From positions 310,001-374,000 of the forward strand of contig NZ_FNQO01000001.1 of assembly GCF_900107725.1 (NCBI RefSeq): a stretch of 64,000 nucleotides of DNA, written 5' to 3'. Source of the DNA: Microbulbifer marinus. GTDB lineage: Bacteria > Pseudomonadota > Gammaproteobacteria > Pseudomonadales > Cellvibrionaceae. Positions 9,345-18,327 of this stretch are shown one piece after another (the stretch's first letter is position 1; the number at the start of each line of letters is the position of its first letter). The translations under genes and the position numbers were made by a program. The notes beneath the pieces were generated by a model. That model saw only the letters and a list, made by a program, of their open reading frames with translations, made no database searches and had not been told where the DNA came from.

Positions 9345-10280
9345 ATGAAATATATTGTTTTTTGTGCTCATGAGATTCCAAAGGTTTATGAAGGTTTAAC
9401 AGGTGGTTTCGTCGACCGGTTAAAGGGTTTGTCATCCGCGATTTTATTGTCTCGATTATTTGGGGTGAAGCTCGTAGTCCTTTGGCGCGAGCCTTTCCCG
9501 ATTAATAATTATTTCAATTTTTCGGACGAGATAGAGTTCTTTGAAGGGCATGTGGACAATCTTGTAGAGTGCCCCAAGATCAATTTCTTACATAAGAATT
9601 TTCAGGCTCAGATCAGTAATCGTAACCCGTTAGAGTTTTATCAATCGCTCAAAGATATTTTACAATCATCACCAGTTGTATTCTTCTCAAATAGAGAGTG
9701 TGGGGAGTTGTTTAGATATTTTTCGAAATGTTGTGGTGAAGAGGCTCTGAAGCTGCTCCCTCAAAATGGATGGGATATTTTCGGGCAGGGATATATTTCA
9801 GTATCCGATAGAATTCGCCCTGAAAAAATTAATTTCGAGACAAAGAAGGATACTGTTTCACTTCATTTTCGTGTGGGTGGTGAGAATCTCAGATGGACAG
9901 ACCCGGCGCTCTATAACGAAGAAAGGCTTCCTAATGACTTGGGTCGATTATGCAGTAGCCTAGCAAAAGCCCGCGGTAAGATTCGTTTTAAGGTTTTTTC
10001 TGATAATACGCAAGTAAGAGAACGTGCGGTGAATATCTTGCGGAGTAATAGCTTTGAAGTTCACGAATCGAATTGTGAGCCGGTACATTTAGAGCGAAGC
10101 CAGGGGTTTCATGCTGCTGAGCTCGCGGCTACGCTTCGTGAGTGGGTTGATATCGGGGATGCCTCTTTTGTGATTCGAACGGCTGGGGCGTTCGCGGCCT
10201 ATGCCGCGAAGTGTCGAGGCATTGATGTCTTCAATATAGATGATATCTCGGCTATTGAAGGTCGGGTTACACAAATGTGA
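9345..10280 (+). CDS. putative fucosyltransferase-like GT-B enzyme
   Basis: The 311-residue protein starts at an ATG 92 bp after the giant glycosyltransferase gene. Its N-terminal GGFVDRLKGLSSAILLSRLFGVKLVVLW resembles the G-x-G-D-R-L-x-G-x-x-x-A opening of NodZ/O-fucosyltransferase-like proteins. A later SLHFRVGGENLRW is in the place where these enzymes carry the H-x-R donor-phosphate-binding motif. Towards the C-terminus FKVFSDNTQVRERA and a DASFVIRTAGAFAAYAAKCRG segment fit the GDP-sugar-binding half. gmd and a GDP-fucose-synthase-like gene just downstream would supply a GDP-fucose or GDP-colitose donor. I infer transfer of a GDP-deoxy-hexose. No close family match is claimed, and a different GDP-sugar donor is possible. 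Confidence 0.5.
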   Translation: MKYIVFCAHEIPKVYEGLTGGFVDRLKGLSSAILLSRLFGVKLVVLWREPFPINNYFNFSDEIEFFEGHVDNLVECPKINFLHKNFQAQISNRNPLEFYQSLKDILQSSPVVFFSNRECGELFRYFSKCCGEEALKLLPQNGWDIFGQGYISVSDRIRPEKINFETKKDTVSLHFRVGGENLRWTDPALYNEERLPNDLGRLCSSLAKARGKIRFKVFSDNTQVRERAVNILRSNSFEVHESNCEPVHLERSQGFHAAELAATLREWVDIGDASFVIRTAGAFAAYAAKCRGIDVFNIDDISAIEGRVTQM

Positions 10281-10355
10281 TGAAAGTTAGTTAAATTCAG
10301 GCTTGGTTCGTCCAGCCTCGATGGCTGGTGATATGAATATTTTGTGAGTTATTTG

Positions 10356-11522
10356 ATGAAAATTGCTGTAGTAGGGACGGGTTACGTCGGCATCTCCAAC
10401 TCATTGCTTTTGGCTCAGCATAATGAGGTGGTGGCCCTTGACATTGACCAACATAAAATTGATTTGCTAAATGACAGGCTATCGCCGATTGATGATCACG
10501 AAATAAGAAGTTTCCTTAAGCTCAGGTCATTAAATTTTAGTGCGACGACTGATAAACAGTATGCATATAAAGATGCTGATTATGTGGTTATCGCGACTCC
10601 AACTGATTACGATCCTGTTACCAATTACTTTGATACATCAACTGTCGAGAGTGTAATAGATGATGTCCTGACGTTTAATTCATCAGCTTTTATTGTTATT
10701 AAGTCAACAGTACCTGTTGGTTTTACTAATCGGGTTAGAGATAGATTTGGAACTGATAGAATTGTATTTTCGCCAGAGTTTCTGCGAGAAGGGAAGGCGC
10801 TGTATGACAATTTATATCCGTCAAGAATTATTATAGGTTCAAATTCTAGTGCGGCAAAGAAATTCGGACATTTGCTTTTAGAGGGAGCGAAAGCTGAGAA
10901 TGTTCGCATGCTATTTACGAACTCTACGGAGGCGGAGGCTATTAAGTTATTTTCAAATACGTACCTTGCAATGCGTGTTGCGTATTTTAATGAGCTTGAT
11001 ACGTATGCTGAAAGCCATGGCTTGAATACACGCGATATTATCAGTGGTGTTTGTTTGGACAGTAGGATTGGTGAACATTATAACAACCCTTCTTTCGGCT
11101 ATGGTGGTTATTGTTTGCCGAAGGATACAAAGCAGCTATTGGCAAATTACGCTGATGTGCCTAATAACTTAATAAGAGCTATTGTTGAAGCTAACTCAAC
11201 TCGAAAGGATTTTATCGCAGAATCCATCCTCAAGAGGCAGCCAAGGATAGTTGGAATTTACCGGTTAGTCATGAAATTCGGTTCTGATAATTTCCGTGCG
11301 TCTTCGATTCAGGGGGTAATGAAGCGCCTGAAGGCCAAAGGAGTTGAGGTTATAGTATATGAACCTGAACTTGATGCTGGTAAATTTTTTAATTCGGACG
11401 TTGTTAACGATTTAGACCGATTCAAGTCGATGAGTGATGTTGTTGTCGCAAATAGAATTTCAGAAGAGATTTTAGATATAAAGAATAAGGTTTATTCTAG
11501 GGACCTTTTTTGTTCTGATTAG
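10356..11522 (+). CDS. ugd: UDP-glucose 6-dehydrogenase
   Basis: Oxidises UDP-glucose to UDP-glucuronate with two NAD+, in the cytoplasm, supplying uronic acid for the polysaccharide. I start at ATG 10356 because [12 protein letters not shown] places the Rossmann G-x-G-x-x-G at the very N-terminus; an in-frame GTG at 10344 would add four residues. The product is 388 residues, the usual length for the short bacterial Ugd. Visible motifs are [11 protein letters not shown] (NAD ribose-binding acid), [15 protein letters not shown], and the active-site [10 protein letters not shown] with the catalytic Cys at residue 253. The C-terminal UDP-binding domain ends normally. It lies between the fucosyltransferase-like gene and gmd in the same orientation. 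Confidence 0.95.
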   Translation: MKIAVVGTGYVGISNSLLLAQHNEVVALDIDQHKIDLLNDRLSPIDDHEIRSFLKLRSLNFSATTDKQYAYKDADYVVIATPTDYDPVTNYFDTSTVESVIDDVLTFNSSAFIVIKSTVPVGFTNRVRDRFGTDRIVFSPEFLREGKALYDNLYPSRIIIGSNSSAAKKFGHLLLEGAKAENVRMLFTNSTEAEAIKLFSNTYLAMRVAYFNELDTYAESHGLNTRDIISGVCLDSRIGEHYNNPSFGYGGYCLPKDTKQLLANYADVPNNLIRAIVEANSTRKDFIAESILKRQPRIVGIYRLVMKFGSDNFRASSIQGVMKRLKAKGVEVIVYEPELDAGKFFNSDVVNDLDRFKSMSDVVVANRISEEILDIKNKVYSRDLFCSD

Positions 11523-11556
11523 TAATCATAAACGATAATATTTTGAGATTTAAACG

Positions 11557-12672
11557 ATGAAAAGAGCTCTAATTACTGGTGTTACGGGACAAGATGGTTC
11601 ATATTTAGCTGAGTTTTTGCTAGATAAGGGGTATGAGGTTCATGGCATTAAGAGACGTGCCTCTCAGTTTAATACTCAACGGGTGGACCATATATTCGAG
11701 GATCCTCACACCTCGAATAATAATTTTTCCCTTCATTATGGTGATCTTTCCGACACCTCGAATTTAATCCGTATTCTGCAAGAGGTTCAACCCGACGAAG
11801 TCTATAACTTGGGTGCGCAATCCCACGTAGCGGTCAGTTTCGAATCTCCTGAGTATACGGCAGATGTGGATGCAATGGGGACTCTCCGGTTACTGGAAGC
11901 TATTCGGATCCTTGGTCTTGAAAAGAAGACCCGCTTTTATCAGGCTTCGACTTCAGAGCTATATGGATTGGTACAGGAAGTTCCACAAAAAGAAACGACT
12001 CCATTCTACCCTCGCTCACCGTATGCGGTTGCTAAGTTGTATTCTTACTGGATTACGGTCAATTATCGTGAATCTTACGGTATGTACGCTTGTAACGGAA
12101 TTTTGTTCAATCATGAGTCTCCGCGAAGAGGTGAGACGTTTGTCACACGGAAAATCACCAGGGGGTTAGCAAATATAAGTCAGGGATTGGAGTCATGCCT
12201 ATATATGGGAAATATGGATGCACTGCGGGATTGGGGGCATGCTAAAGATTACGTTCGTATGCAGTGGATGATGCTTCAGCAGGAACGTGCAGAGGATTTC
12301 GTCATTGCTACAGGGCGTCAAATTTCGGTCCGTGAGTTTATTAAGATGTCTGCCGGTGAGTTAGGTATTAAGCTCAAATTTCAAGGTACCGGTGTCGATG
12401 AAATAGCAATTGTTGATTCCGTACAAGGTGACAAAGCGCCCGCATTGAGCGAGGGGGATATTATAGTCAGAGTTGATCCTCGTTATTTTAGACCCGCAGA
12501 GGTAGAGACTTTACTCGGTGATGCGACAAAGGCAAAATTAAAGCTCGGATGGGAGCCGGAGATTTCCGTTGATGAAATGTGCGCGGAAATGGTCGAGGAA
12601 GACTTGAAGGTTGCGAAGCGCCATGCATTGTTGAAAGAGCACGGCCATGAAATACCGGTTTCTGTGGAGTGA
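11557..12672 (+). CDS. gmd: GDP-mannose 4,6-dehydratase
   Basis: Converts GDP-D-mannose to GDP-4-keto-6-deoxy-D-mannose, the precursor of GDP-fucose, GDP-colitose, GDP-rhamnose and GDP-perosamine. The 371-residue extended SDR protein starts with the NADP-binding loop [16 protein letters not shown] and continues with KRRASQFNT (2'-phosphate recognition), STSELYG and the catalytic YAVAK. The conserved [15 protein letters not shown] segment identifies Gmd rather than other sugar dehydratases. The length matches E. coli Gmd (373 residues). The gene is followed 9 bp later by the epimerase/reductase gene. No GDP-mannose pyrophosphorylase gene is in the window, so GDP-mannose must come from elsewhere. 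Confidence 0.96.
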   Translation: MKRALITGVTGQDGSYLAEFLLDKGYEVHGIKRRASQFNTQRVDHIFEDPHTSNNNFSLHYGDLSDTSNLIRILQEVQPDEVYNLGAQSHVAVSFESPEYTADVDAMGTLRLLEAIRILGLEKKTRFYQASTSELYGLVQEVPQKETTPFYPRSPYAVAKLYSYWITVNYRESYGMYACNGILFNHESPRRGETFVTRKITRGLANISQGLESCLYMGNMDALRDWGHAKDYVRMQWMMLQQERAEDFVIATGRQISVREFIKMSAGELGIKLKFQGTGVDEIAIVDSVQGDKAPALSEGDIIVRVDPRYFRPAEVETLLGDATKAKLKLGWEPEISVDEMCAEMVEEDLKVAKRHALLKEHGHEIPVSVE

Positions 12673-12681
12673 GCTAAACCT

Positions 12682-13608
12682 ATGAAACTCTTGATGACCG
12701 GTGCCGGCGGAATGGTAGGCCGGAACATCCTCGAACACCCTTCCGCCAGCAATTTCGATATTTTTGCGCCGAGCAGCAAAGAATTGAATCTGCTGGATCT
12801 TGGTGCAACGCGATCTTATATTTCCGAAAGTCGGCCAGACCTGATTATCCACGCTGCAGGTGTAGTCGGTGGTATCCAGGCGAATATTGCTCAGCCTGTT
12901 AAATTCTTGGTTGACAATATGCGTATGGGTTTAAACCTCCTGGATGCTGCAAGAGAAGCCGGTGTTGAGCGGCTCATTAATCTTGGCAGTTCGTGTATGT
13001 ATCCGAGAAAGGCCGATAACCCGCTCTCCGAAGAGTTGATATTAACAGGAGAGCTAGAACCGACGAATGAAGGTTATGCATTGGCGAAATCTGCATGTGC
13101 TCGGCTATGTGAGTATATTAATAGAGAAGACGACAGGTTCGTATATAAAACTGTAATTCCATGTAACCTGTATGGGCGCTACGATAAATTTGATCCTAGG
13201 CATTCCCATATGATTCCCGCGGTAATTCGTAAGCTTTCTGAGGCTGCACGGGACGATGTTGAATCAATTGATATTTGGGGAGATGGACTCGCGAGAAGGG
13301 AGTTCATGTATGCTGCGGACCTCGCGGATTTTATTTTCTATGCTATCCGGAATCTGGAGAGTATGCCGCAAAATATCAACGTTGGTCTGGGTGAAGACTA
13401 CTCAATAAATGAATACTACCGAGCTATAGCGGAAGTGGTCGGGTACAGCGGAGATTTTGTCCACGACCTTTCAAAGCCGGTAGGAATGCGTCAAAAACTG
13501 ATCGATGATACAAATCTCAATGAATTTGGGTGGAGACACAATACTTCGCTGGTTGAAGGTCTGCGCCTGACTTATCAATATTTCCTGGAAGAATTTGAAG
13601 ATGTCTAA
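12682..13608 (+). CDS. GDP-L-fucose synthase or GDP-colitose synthase (3,5-epimerase/4-reductase family)
   Basis: The 308-residue SDR protein has the nucleotide loop MTGAGGMVGRNI, the catalytic region LGSSCMYP (Ser plus the Cys used for epimerisation), and EGYALAKSACARLCEY with the Tyr-x-x-x-Lys pair. A conserved His follows in DPRHSHMIPAVIRK. These are the residues of GDP-fucose synthase (Fcl/WcaG), which epimerises C3/C5 and reduces C4 of GDP-4-keto-6-deoxymannose. ColC, the GDP-L-colitose synthase, is a relative with the same core. Because the next gene codes for a ColD-like enzyme, ColC activity is a real alternative. The two readings cannot be separated by eye. The gene overlaps the next one by 8 bp. 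Confidence 0.85.
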   Translation: MKLLMTGAGGMVGRNILEHPSASNFDIFAPSSKELNLLDLGATRSYISESRPDLIIHAAGVVGGIQANIAQPVKFLVDNMRMGLNLLDAAREAGVERLINLGSSCMYPRKADNPLSEELILTGELEPTNEGYALAKSACARLCEYINREDDRFVYKTVIPCNLYGRYDKFDPRHSHMIPAVIRKLSEAARDDVESIDIWGDGLARREFMYAADLADFIFYAIRNLESMPQNINVGLGEDYSINEYYRAIAEVVGYSGDFVHDLSKPVGMRQKLIDDTNLNEFGWRHNTSLVEGLRLTYQYFLEEFEDV

Positions 13609-14800
13609 TTACCCGTTAGCAAGCAGTACGTGGGATGAGAAAGAAATCGCTGCAATTCAGAGCGTTATTTCATCTGATCAATATACTATGGGTAAGTATG
13701 TTGCCGAATATGAAAAGCAGTTTTCTGACTTCTTTGGGGCTAACTATGCTGTGATGGTTAGTTCTGGTTCAGCTGCAAATCTCCTCATGATAGCAGCGCT
13801 TTTCTTTACCAAGGATGAAAGTAGGAGGCTTAAGAGGGGGGATGAGGTTATTGTTCCCGCTGTCTCCTGGTCAACTACTTACTTTCCTTTGCAGCAGTAC
13901 GGATTGAAAGTTAAATTTGTTGATATCGATCAGGAAACCCTCAATATAGATTTGAATGCGCTCGAAGGTGCTATTACAGAGAGGACACGAGCGATTCTCT
14001 GCGTAAATCTTTTGGGAAACCCTAATGATTTCAATCGTATTGACTCAATGATCGAAGGAAAAAATATTCTCCTTCTCGAAGATAATTGTGAGTCTATGGG
14101 GGCTACCTACGAGAATAGGCAAGCTGGAAGCTACGGTTTGATGGGCACATTCAGCTCCTTCTTTTCCCATCATATAGCTACGATGGAAGGCGGTTGTGTA
14201 ATTACAGATGATGAAGAGCTGTACCACATCCTGCTGGCACTCCGTGCACACGGCTGGACCAGAAACCTGCCGGATGAGAATCACGTTTCCGGTACAAAGA
14301 GTCCAGACCCATTTGAAGAATCTTTTAAGTTTGTGCTCCCAGGTTATAACGTTCGTCCGTTGGAGATGAGCGGTGCTATCGGTATCGAACAGCTAAAAAA
14401 ACTGCCAGGTTTTATCAACGTTCGGCGTGAGAATGCTGAATATTTCGTTGAATTGTTTAAGTCTCACCCATTTATACAGATACAACGGGAAATTGGGGAT
14501 AGTAGTTGGTTCGGCTTTTCACTCGTTTTAAAGAATAGTAGCCCAATCTCTCGGCAGGAGCTTGTTGAGCATTTGCGTGAAGCCGGTATTGAATGCCGGC
14601 CTATCGTTACAGGAAATTTTGTAAAGAATGAAAGCGTTCTGAAGTACTTTGATTACGAAGTTTATGGCACATTAGATAATTCGGAGTATATCGACGCAAA
14701 TGGCCTTTTCGTGGGTAATCATCATATCGATTTGCGGGGTCAAATAGACAATCTATATTCGGTTCTCTCTCCGGAAAAATTTGAAACCGATTACGCTTAA
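13601..14800 (+). CDS. ColD-like PLP-dependent GDP-4-keto-6-deoxymannose 3-dehydratase (DegT/DnrJ/EryC1/StrS fold)
   Basis: The 399-residue protein belongs to the DegT/DnrJ/EryC1/StrS sugar aminotransferase fold: SSGSAANLL near residue 55, DEVIVPAVSWSTT, and LLLEDNCESMGA with the cofactor-binding Asp. The usual Schiff-base lysine (S-x-H-x-x-K-x-x-x-x-G-E-G-G) is replaced: here the segment reads FFSHHIATMEGG, with His at residue 190. A His at this site is the hallmark of the 3-deoxygenating enzymes ColD and RfbH/E1. The protein lacks the extra cysteine-rich region of RfbH/E1, so ColD, which needs no iron-sulfur cluster, fits better. It would remove the 3-hydroxyl from the Gmd product on the way to GDP-L-colitose. 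I chose ATG 13601 (8-bp overlap with the previous gene) over a TTG at 13595. It is the last gene before the terminator at 14818. Confidence 0.85.
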   Translation: MSNYPLASSTWDEKEIAAIQSVISSDQYTMGKYVAEYEKQFSDFFGANYAVMVSSGSAANLLMIAALFFTKDESRRLKRGDEVIVPAVSWSTTYFPLQQYGLKVKFVDIDQETLNIDLNALEGAITERTRAILCVNLLGNPNDFNRIDSMIEGKNILLLEDNCESMGATYENRQAGSYGLMGTFSSFFSHHIATMEGGCVITDDEELYHILLALRAHGWTRNLPDENHVSGTKSPDPFEESFKFVLPGYNVRPLEMSGAIGIEQLKKLPGFINVRRENAEYFVELFKSHPFIQIQREIGDSSWFGFSLVLKNSSPISRQELVEHLREAGIECRPIVTGNFVKNESVLKYFDYEVYGTLDNSEYIDANGLFVGNHHIDLRGQIDNLYSVLSPEKFETDYA

Positions 14801-14817
14801 TTTTGTCGTTAACGAAG

Positions 14818-14860
14818 TCCCTGGCCTTCGGTGAGTAAAGCTGGAGGTCAGGGATTTTTT
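14818..14860 (+). terminator. Rho-independent terminator after the nucleotide-sugar genes
   Basis: TCCCTGGCC and GGTCAGGGA form a 9-bp stem (one G-T pair) around a loop of about 19 bases, followed directly by TTTTTT. It lies 18 bp after the ColD-like gene and closes the A+T-rich plus-strand operon. Confidence 0.85.
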
Positions 14861-15166
14861 GGTGTTATGGAGCTGACTGGATTAGCGACGTTGGAATTTT
14901 GTTTATGGCATGTGCAGGCAGAAATATATGGTTGCGGTGGCAGACACTGGATATGCCGGACGTTTGTAATGCGCTGTTGCTCGCGCAGAGTAACATACAC
15001 GTTGGTATGCCACTTCAGATAGATACTGTTTGTTATTCGTACAATTTGTGCTCCATTAATGTTTATTGAGCTGCCGGGGGATCGGAGTTTATGTTTAGAT
15101 CCGGTATAATTGGACAATTTTCGGGCGAATCTCGGCTTGGCTTTGCATAAGTGGTGAATAATATAT
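14861..15166. other. intergenic gap between two sub-operons of the polysaccharide locus
   Basis: No supported gene. Short open frames here have no family features or ribosome binding sites. The stretch presumably holds the promoter of the downstream decoration genes, but I could not pick a clear promoter. Base composition changes across this gap, from A+T-rich on the left to near-balanced on the right. Confidence 0.4.
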
Positions 15167-17080
15167 ATGCAAAAAGTACTTATTTTGGCCAATTGTCAGG
15201 GCCCCGCGCTGGCTAAGATCCTGGAGAAGGTTGTCGATCGGCAGGGGAATCGCCTTTTCGAGGTGCTCAACCTTAAGCCCGTGTATGAGCTTACCCATGA
15301 GCAGCAGCCGTTGCTCGAGGAGCTGTGTGGCCAGTGTGATATTCTCCTGTACCAGCCCCACATTAAGCACAGGTTCACGCCGGAATGGCGTACTAGTGAT
15401 TTCTGGGTCTCCACGACATCGGCCACGCACGCAATCAGCTTTCCGTCACTTTACTTTGCCGGCTACAATCCGGAACTGACCTACCTCCGCAATAAAAAGA
15501 ACCAACACCTCAATGCCGGTTTCGTGGACTACCACGATAAGAGGGTTGTGAAGCTGTTTCTTGAGGGTAGGTCTGATAACGAAATCAAACACAGTTTTCA
15601 CCGATTGCAACCGGTGCGTGAAGACGTCGAAGCCGTTCTCAACGACACTCTTGCTGAACTTCGTAGAAGGGAGCAGGAGCAGGAACTCGATATCGCTGTG
15701 GCAGACTTTGTTGAAAGGAATTTCACCAAAGAGCGCCTCTTCTATACATACAATCACCCTGCCAATGCGGTGCTTTATGAAGTTGTCCGTCAGTTACTGC
15801 GCAAACTGGGTTGTGGTGATGTCCCTGTACCCAAGGTAGAGCAGGAATTACTACGCTATGATTACTTCCCCATCGCTCCTGCGGTGAGAAAATACCTCGA
15901 CTTGCAATTCAGCGATGACGGTGAGTATTACCGCATCCAAGGTGAAGACTTGCGGCGGGATCAAGTGGTGGATCGCTATCTGGATATCTACCGCAATAAT
16001 CGCGACTGGGTTAACGAAGCCGCTACCTTTACCGATGAAAGATGGCTCAACCGTAAAAAGCTGATCCTGCATATCGGGCAGTCGAAGACAGGAACCACGT
16101 CATTCCAGAGCTTTTGCTTTAAGCACCGCAAGAAACTGTTGGCGGAAGGCACACTGTACCCGGAAGCAGGACTGCTTTTTACCCACCATAGACATCTGGC
16201 CTTGCACTACAAAGGCGAAAAACGCGACGATGCCCTCGTTAAGAAGCTGAAACAGGAGATCGCGGCCAGTGACTGTGAAAGGGTGTTGCTCTCTTGCGAG
16301 TCATTCGAGGATTTGAATCGCGACCAGGCAGAGGAATTCCTTGGTGATTTCTCGGACATGGATGTTTCCATTGTTTGTACTCTGCGCAATCGCTTGGACT
16401 GGATCCAGTCGATGTATGCGGAGTACGTGAAAAAGGCATGGTTTAGCGGCAGCTTCTCACAGTTTATTGGATATCGAAAAGTACACCCACAGTTCGATCG
16501 AATTTTGAACTGGAAGGTTGGGTTGTCTCGGCGGGAGAATCAGATTATCAGGCATGTGCACAAGCTGCTCAGTGATCGTGCAAGCTTGAGTTTCTGGCTG
16601 GACCTCCTGCCAAGAGAGAAGTTAATTTTTGCAAGTGCAGAGGCTGCAAAATTCTGGGAACTGTTATCTCATGAATGCGGCATAAGCAAGCCAGTGGTTG
16701 AAGAGAGCGAAGAGAAGCGCCTGAATCCTAGCCCTTCAGTTCAGGCTGTGGAGTTTGCGCGGATGCACTTCCGGCGCCAGGGTATTCACGACCTGCATTA
16801 TCCAATTGCCATGCATTTTTCTCTGAGGCTTGACAAAGACTTTGCCCCGAATAATTCGCCTGCCAGCTTTTTCCGTTCAAATGAGCAGATTCGTGCATTT
16901 CTTTCCCGCTATATCGCGGATGATATCTGGCTGCAGCAGAACTTTGGTTTTAGCCGCTCGGATGTGACGCACTTGCACGAGAAAACTCTGTCTGTGACCG
17001 GGCATCTGTCCAGGGAGTTTAAAATGCGCGCAAATGATATAGCTGACACTTATCAGTCTGTGCTCAGCAAGTTTTCCTGA
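15167..17080 (+). CDS. fusion of WcbI-like polysaccharide biosynthesis domain and sulfotransferase domain
   Basis: The 637-residue protein has two clear parts. Residues 1–about 280 resemble the WcbI family: an N-terminal KVLILANCQGPALAKIL (the 'NCQ' signature), then QCDILLYQPHI and FPSLYFAGYNPEL. WcbI proteins are capsule biosynthesis enzymes reported to act as CoA-dependent acyltransferases. From about residue 296, KKLILHIGQSKTGTTSFQ is the 5'-phosphosulfate-binding loop of PAPS-dependent sulfotransferases, and CTLRNRLDWIQSMY (about 400–415) fits the 3'-phosphate-binding R-x-x-x-D/S region. The fusion suggests one protein that both acylates and sulfates the polysaccharide. The start ATG lies after an A+T-rich leader; no strong ribosome binding site is seen. 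It heads the second plus-strand group. Confidence 0.75.
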   Translation: MQKVLILANCQGPALAKILEKVVDRQGNRLFEVLNLKPVYELTHEQQPLLEELCGQCDILLYQPHIKHRFTPEWRTSDFWVSTTSATHAISFPSLYFAGYNPELTYLRNKKNQHLNAGFVDYHDKRVVKLFLEGRSDNEIKHSFHRLQPVREDVEAVLNDTLAELRRREQEQELDIAVADFVERNFTKERLFYTYNHPANAVLYEVVRQLLRKLGCGDVPVPKVEQELLRYDYFPIAPAVRKYLDLQFSDDGEYYRIQGEDLRRDQVVDRYLDIYRNNRDWVNEAATFTDERWLNRKKLILHIGQSKTGTTSFQSFCFKHRKKLLAEGTLYPEAGLLFTHHRHLALHYKGEKRDDALVKKLKQEIAASDCERVLLSCESFEDLNRDQAEEFLGDFSDMDVSIVCTLRNRLDWIQSMYAEYVKKAWFSGSFSQFIGYRKVHPQFDRILNWKVGLSRRENQIIRHVHKLLSDRASLSFWLDLLPREKLIFASAEAAKFWELLSHECGISKPVVEESEEKRLNPSPSVQAVEFARMHFRRQGIHDLHYPIAMHFSLRLDKDFAPNNSPASFFRSNEQIRAFLSRYIADDIWLQQNFGFSRSDVTHLHEKTLSVTGHLSREFKMRANDIADTYQSVLSKFS

Positions 17081-17118
17081 GGCCTTCTTTCGAGAGGCTG
17101 ATTAGAGACGAGATTCTT

Positions 17119-18321
17119 ATGGATGTAACCGAACAAAAGGTCGAACTCCACGATTTCTTTAAGCGTGTAATTCTGTCTGATGGCATCATCGCCAGCTATT
17201 ACCGTTTCTACGATGTATTTCGCCAAGTCATGGAGCGCAGCGGTGTGGAGTTCTTTGCGCACTCAGGAACCATGCTCGGTGCTGTGCGCCATAAGGGAAT
17301 GATCCCCTGGGATGATGATCTGGACGTAATGGTGGAGGAGGTCTTTGAGGAAGAGTTCTGCAAGCTGATTCCGGAACTGGAGAAATATGGTGTCACACTG
17401 AAGGAGAAACTTTGCGAACACCTCTATCAGTTTAAGTGTACCAATAAGAAGATCTGCCCCTCAGGCGCGTACCTGCAGATCGACGTCTTTATTGGTAAGC
17501 GCGAAGAGATCGATGGAGAACTCTGTCTACATTATAAAACACCGGAATTCCGCAAGTGGTTCAAGAAACGCTATATCCGTGTCTGTGATCTCTACCCCTT
17601 GAGAGACTATGAATTTGGATCTTTGAAAATCAAAGGGATCGGGGATTATCGTCACTATTTTTCCCAGAGCGGTTTTGGCCTGGACGAAGCTATAGTCGCC
17701 AGACATAACAATTTCGACCATTTTAAGCCGGAAATAGAAGCCCTTGAGGAGCAAGGTGATTACCCAATTCGAGACCCGGAGATTCTTGGTTACCGCCACG
17801 AAATTCCTGAGGCGACTGTCAGTCATCCTCTGAATTATTACGCTGAGGGTGGGGCGAAGACTGTTATCACCTATGGGACTTTTGATCTATTCCATGTGGG
17901 CCATGTCCGAATCTTGAAACGATTGCGCGCGCTGGGTGATAGGTTGGTGGTAGGGCTTTCTACTGATGAGTTCAATGCTGCAAAGGGTAAGAAGTCCTTC
18001 TATTCCTACGATGAACGGAGAGAGATTCTGCTTTCATCGGGGTATGTGGATGAGGTCTTTCCGGAGAACGGCTGGGATCAGAAGCGTACAGATATAAAAC
18101 GCACGGGCGCTGCCGTCTTTGGAATGGGAGGCGATTGGCGCGGAAAATTTGACGACTTGTCAAACATTTGTGAGGTTGTCTATCTTGATCGCACTGAGGA
18201 TATATCGACTACTGATATCAAGAAGTCTCTTGCCGGAATCAAGTCAACGGATATAGAGGGATTGGAGAAATCACTTCATTCGGCATTGGAGATCGTCCGT
18301 TCACTTTCGCAATCAGTGTAA
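17119..18321 (+). CDS. LicD-family phosphotransferase fused to TagD-like glycerol-3-phosphate cytidylyltransferase
   Basis: Residues about 25–230 are a LicD domain: FFAHSGTMLGAVRHKGMIPWDDDLDVM contains the G-x-x-L-G-x-x-R and W-D-D-D-x-D metal-binding signature. LicD-family enzymes transfer phosphocholine, or phosphopolyol groups in the fukutin-type branch, from CDP-activated donors to glycans. Residues about 250–385 match TagD closely as I remember it: VITYGTFDLFHVGHV (H-x-G-H nucleotide site), LVVGLSTDEFN, RREILLSSGYVDEV and RTEDISTTDIK. TagD makes CDP-glycerol from CTP and glycerol-3-phosphate. One polypeptide would therefore make the activated alcohol and attach it, giving a phosphoglycerol-decorated glycan. 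This is inference from domain pairing. The stop codon abuts the next frame. Confidence 0.85.
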   Translation: MDVTEQKVELHDFFKRVILSDGIIASYYRFYDVFRQVMERSGVEFFAHSGTMLGAVRHKGMIPWDDDLDVMVEEVFEEEFCKLIPELEKYGVTLKEKLCEHLYQFKCTNKKICPSGAYLQIDVFIGKREEIDGELCLHYKTPEFRKWFKKRYIRVCDLYPLRDYEFGSLKIKGIGDYRHYFSQSGFGLDEAIVARHNNFDHFKPEIEALEEQGDYPIRDPEILGYRHEIPEATVSHPLNYYAEGGAKTVITYGTFDLFHVGHVRILKRLRALGDRLVVGLSTDEFNAAKGKKSFYSYDERREILLSSGYVDEVFPENGWDQKRTDIKRTGAAVFGMGGDWRGKFDDLSNICEVVYLDRTEDISTTDIKKSLAGIKSTDIEGLEKSLHSALEIVRSLSQSV

Positions 18322-18327
18322 TTGTTT

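Noticed and set aside
13601-14800. Perosamine synthase (GDP-4-keto-6-deoxymannose 4-aminotransferase)
   Set aside because: The active-site lysine is missing; His190 stands in its place, which an aminotransferase of this family could not tolerate.
14831-15022. 63-codon frame after the ColD-like gene
   Set aside because: It begins in the terminator hairpin and has no family features.
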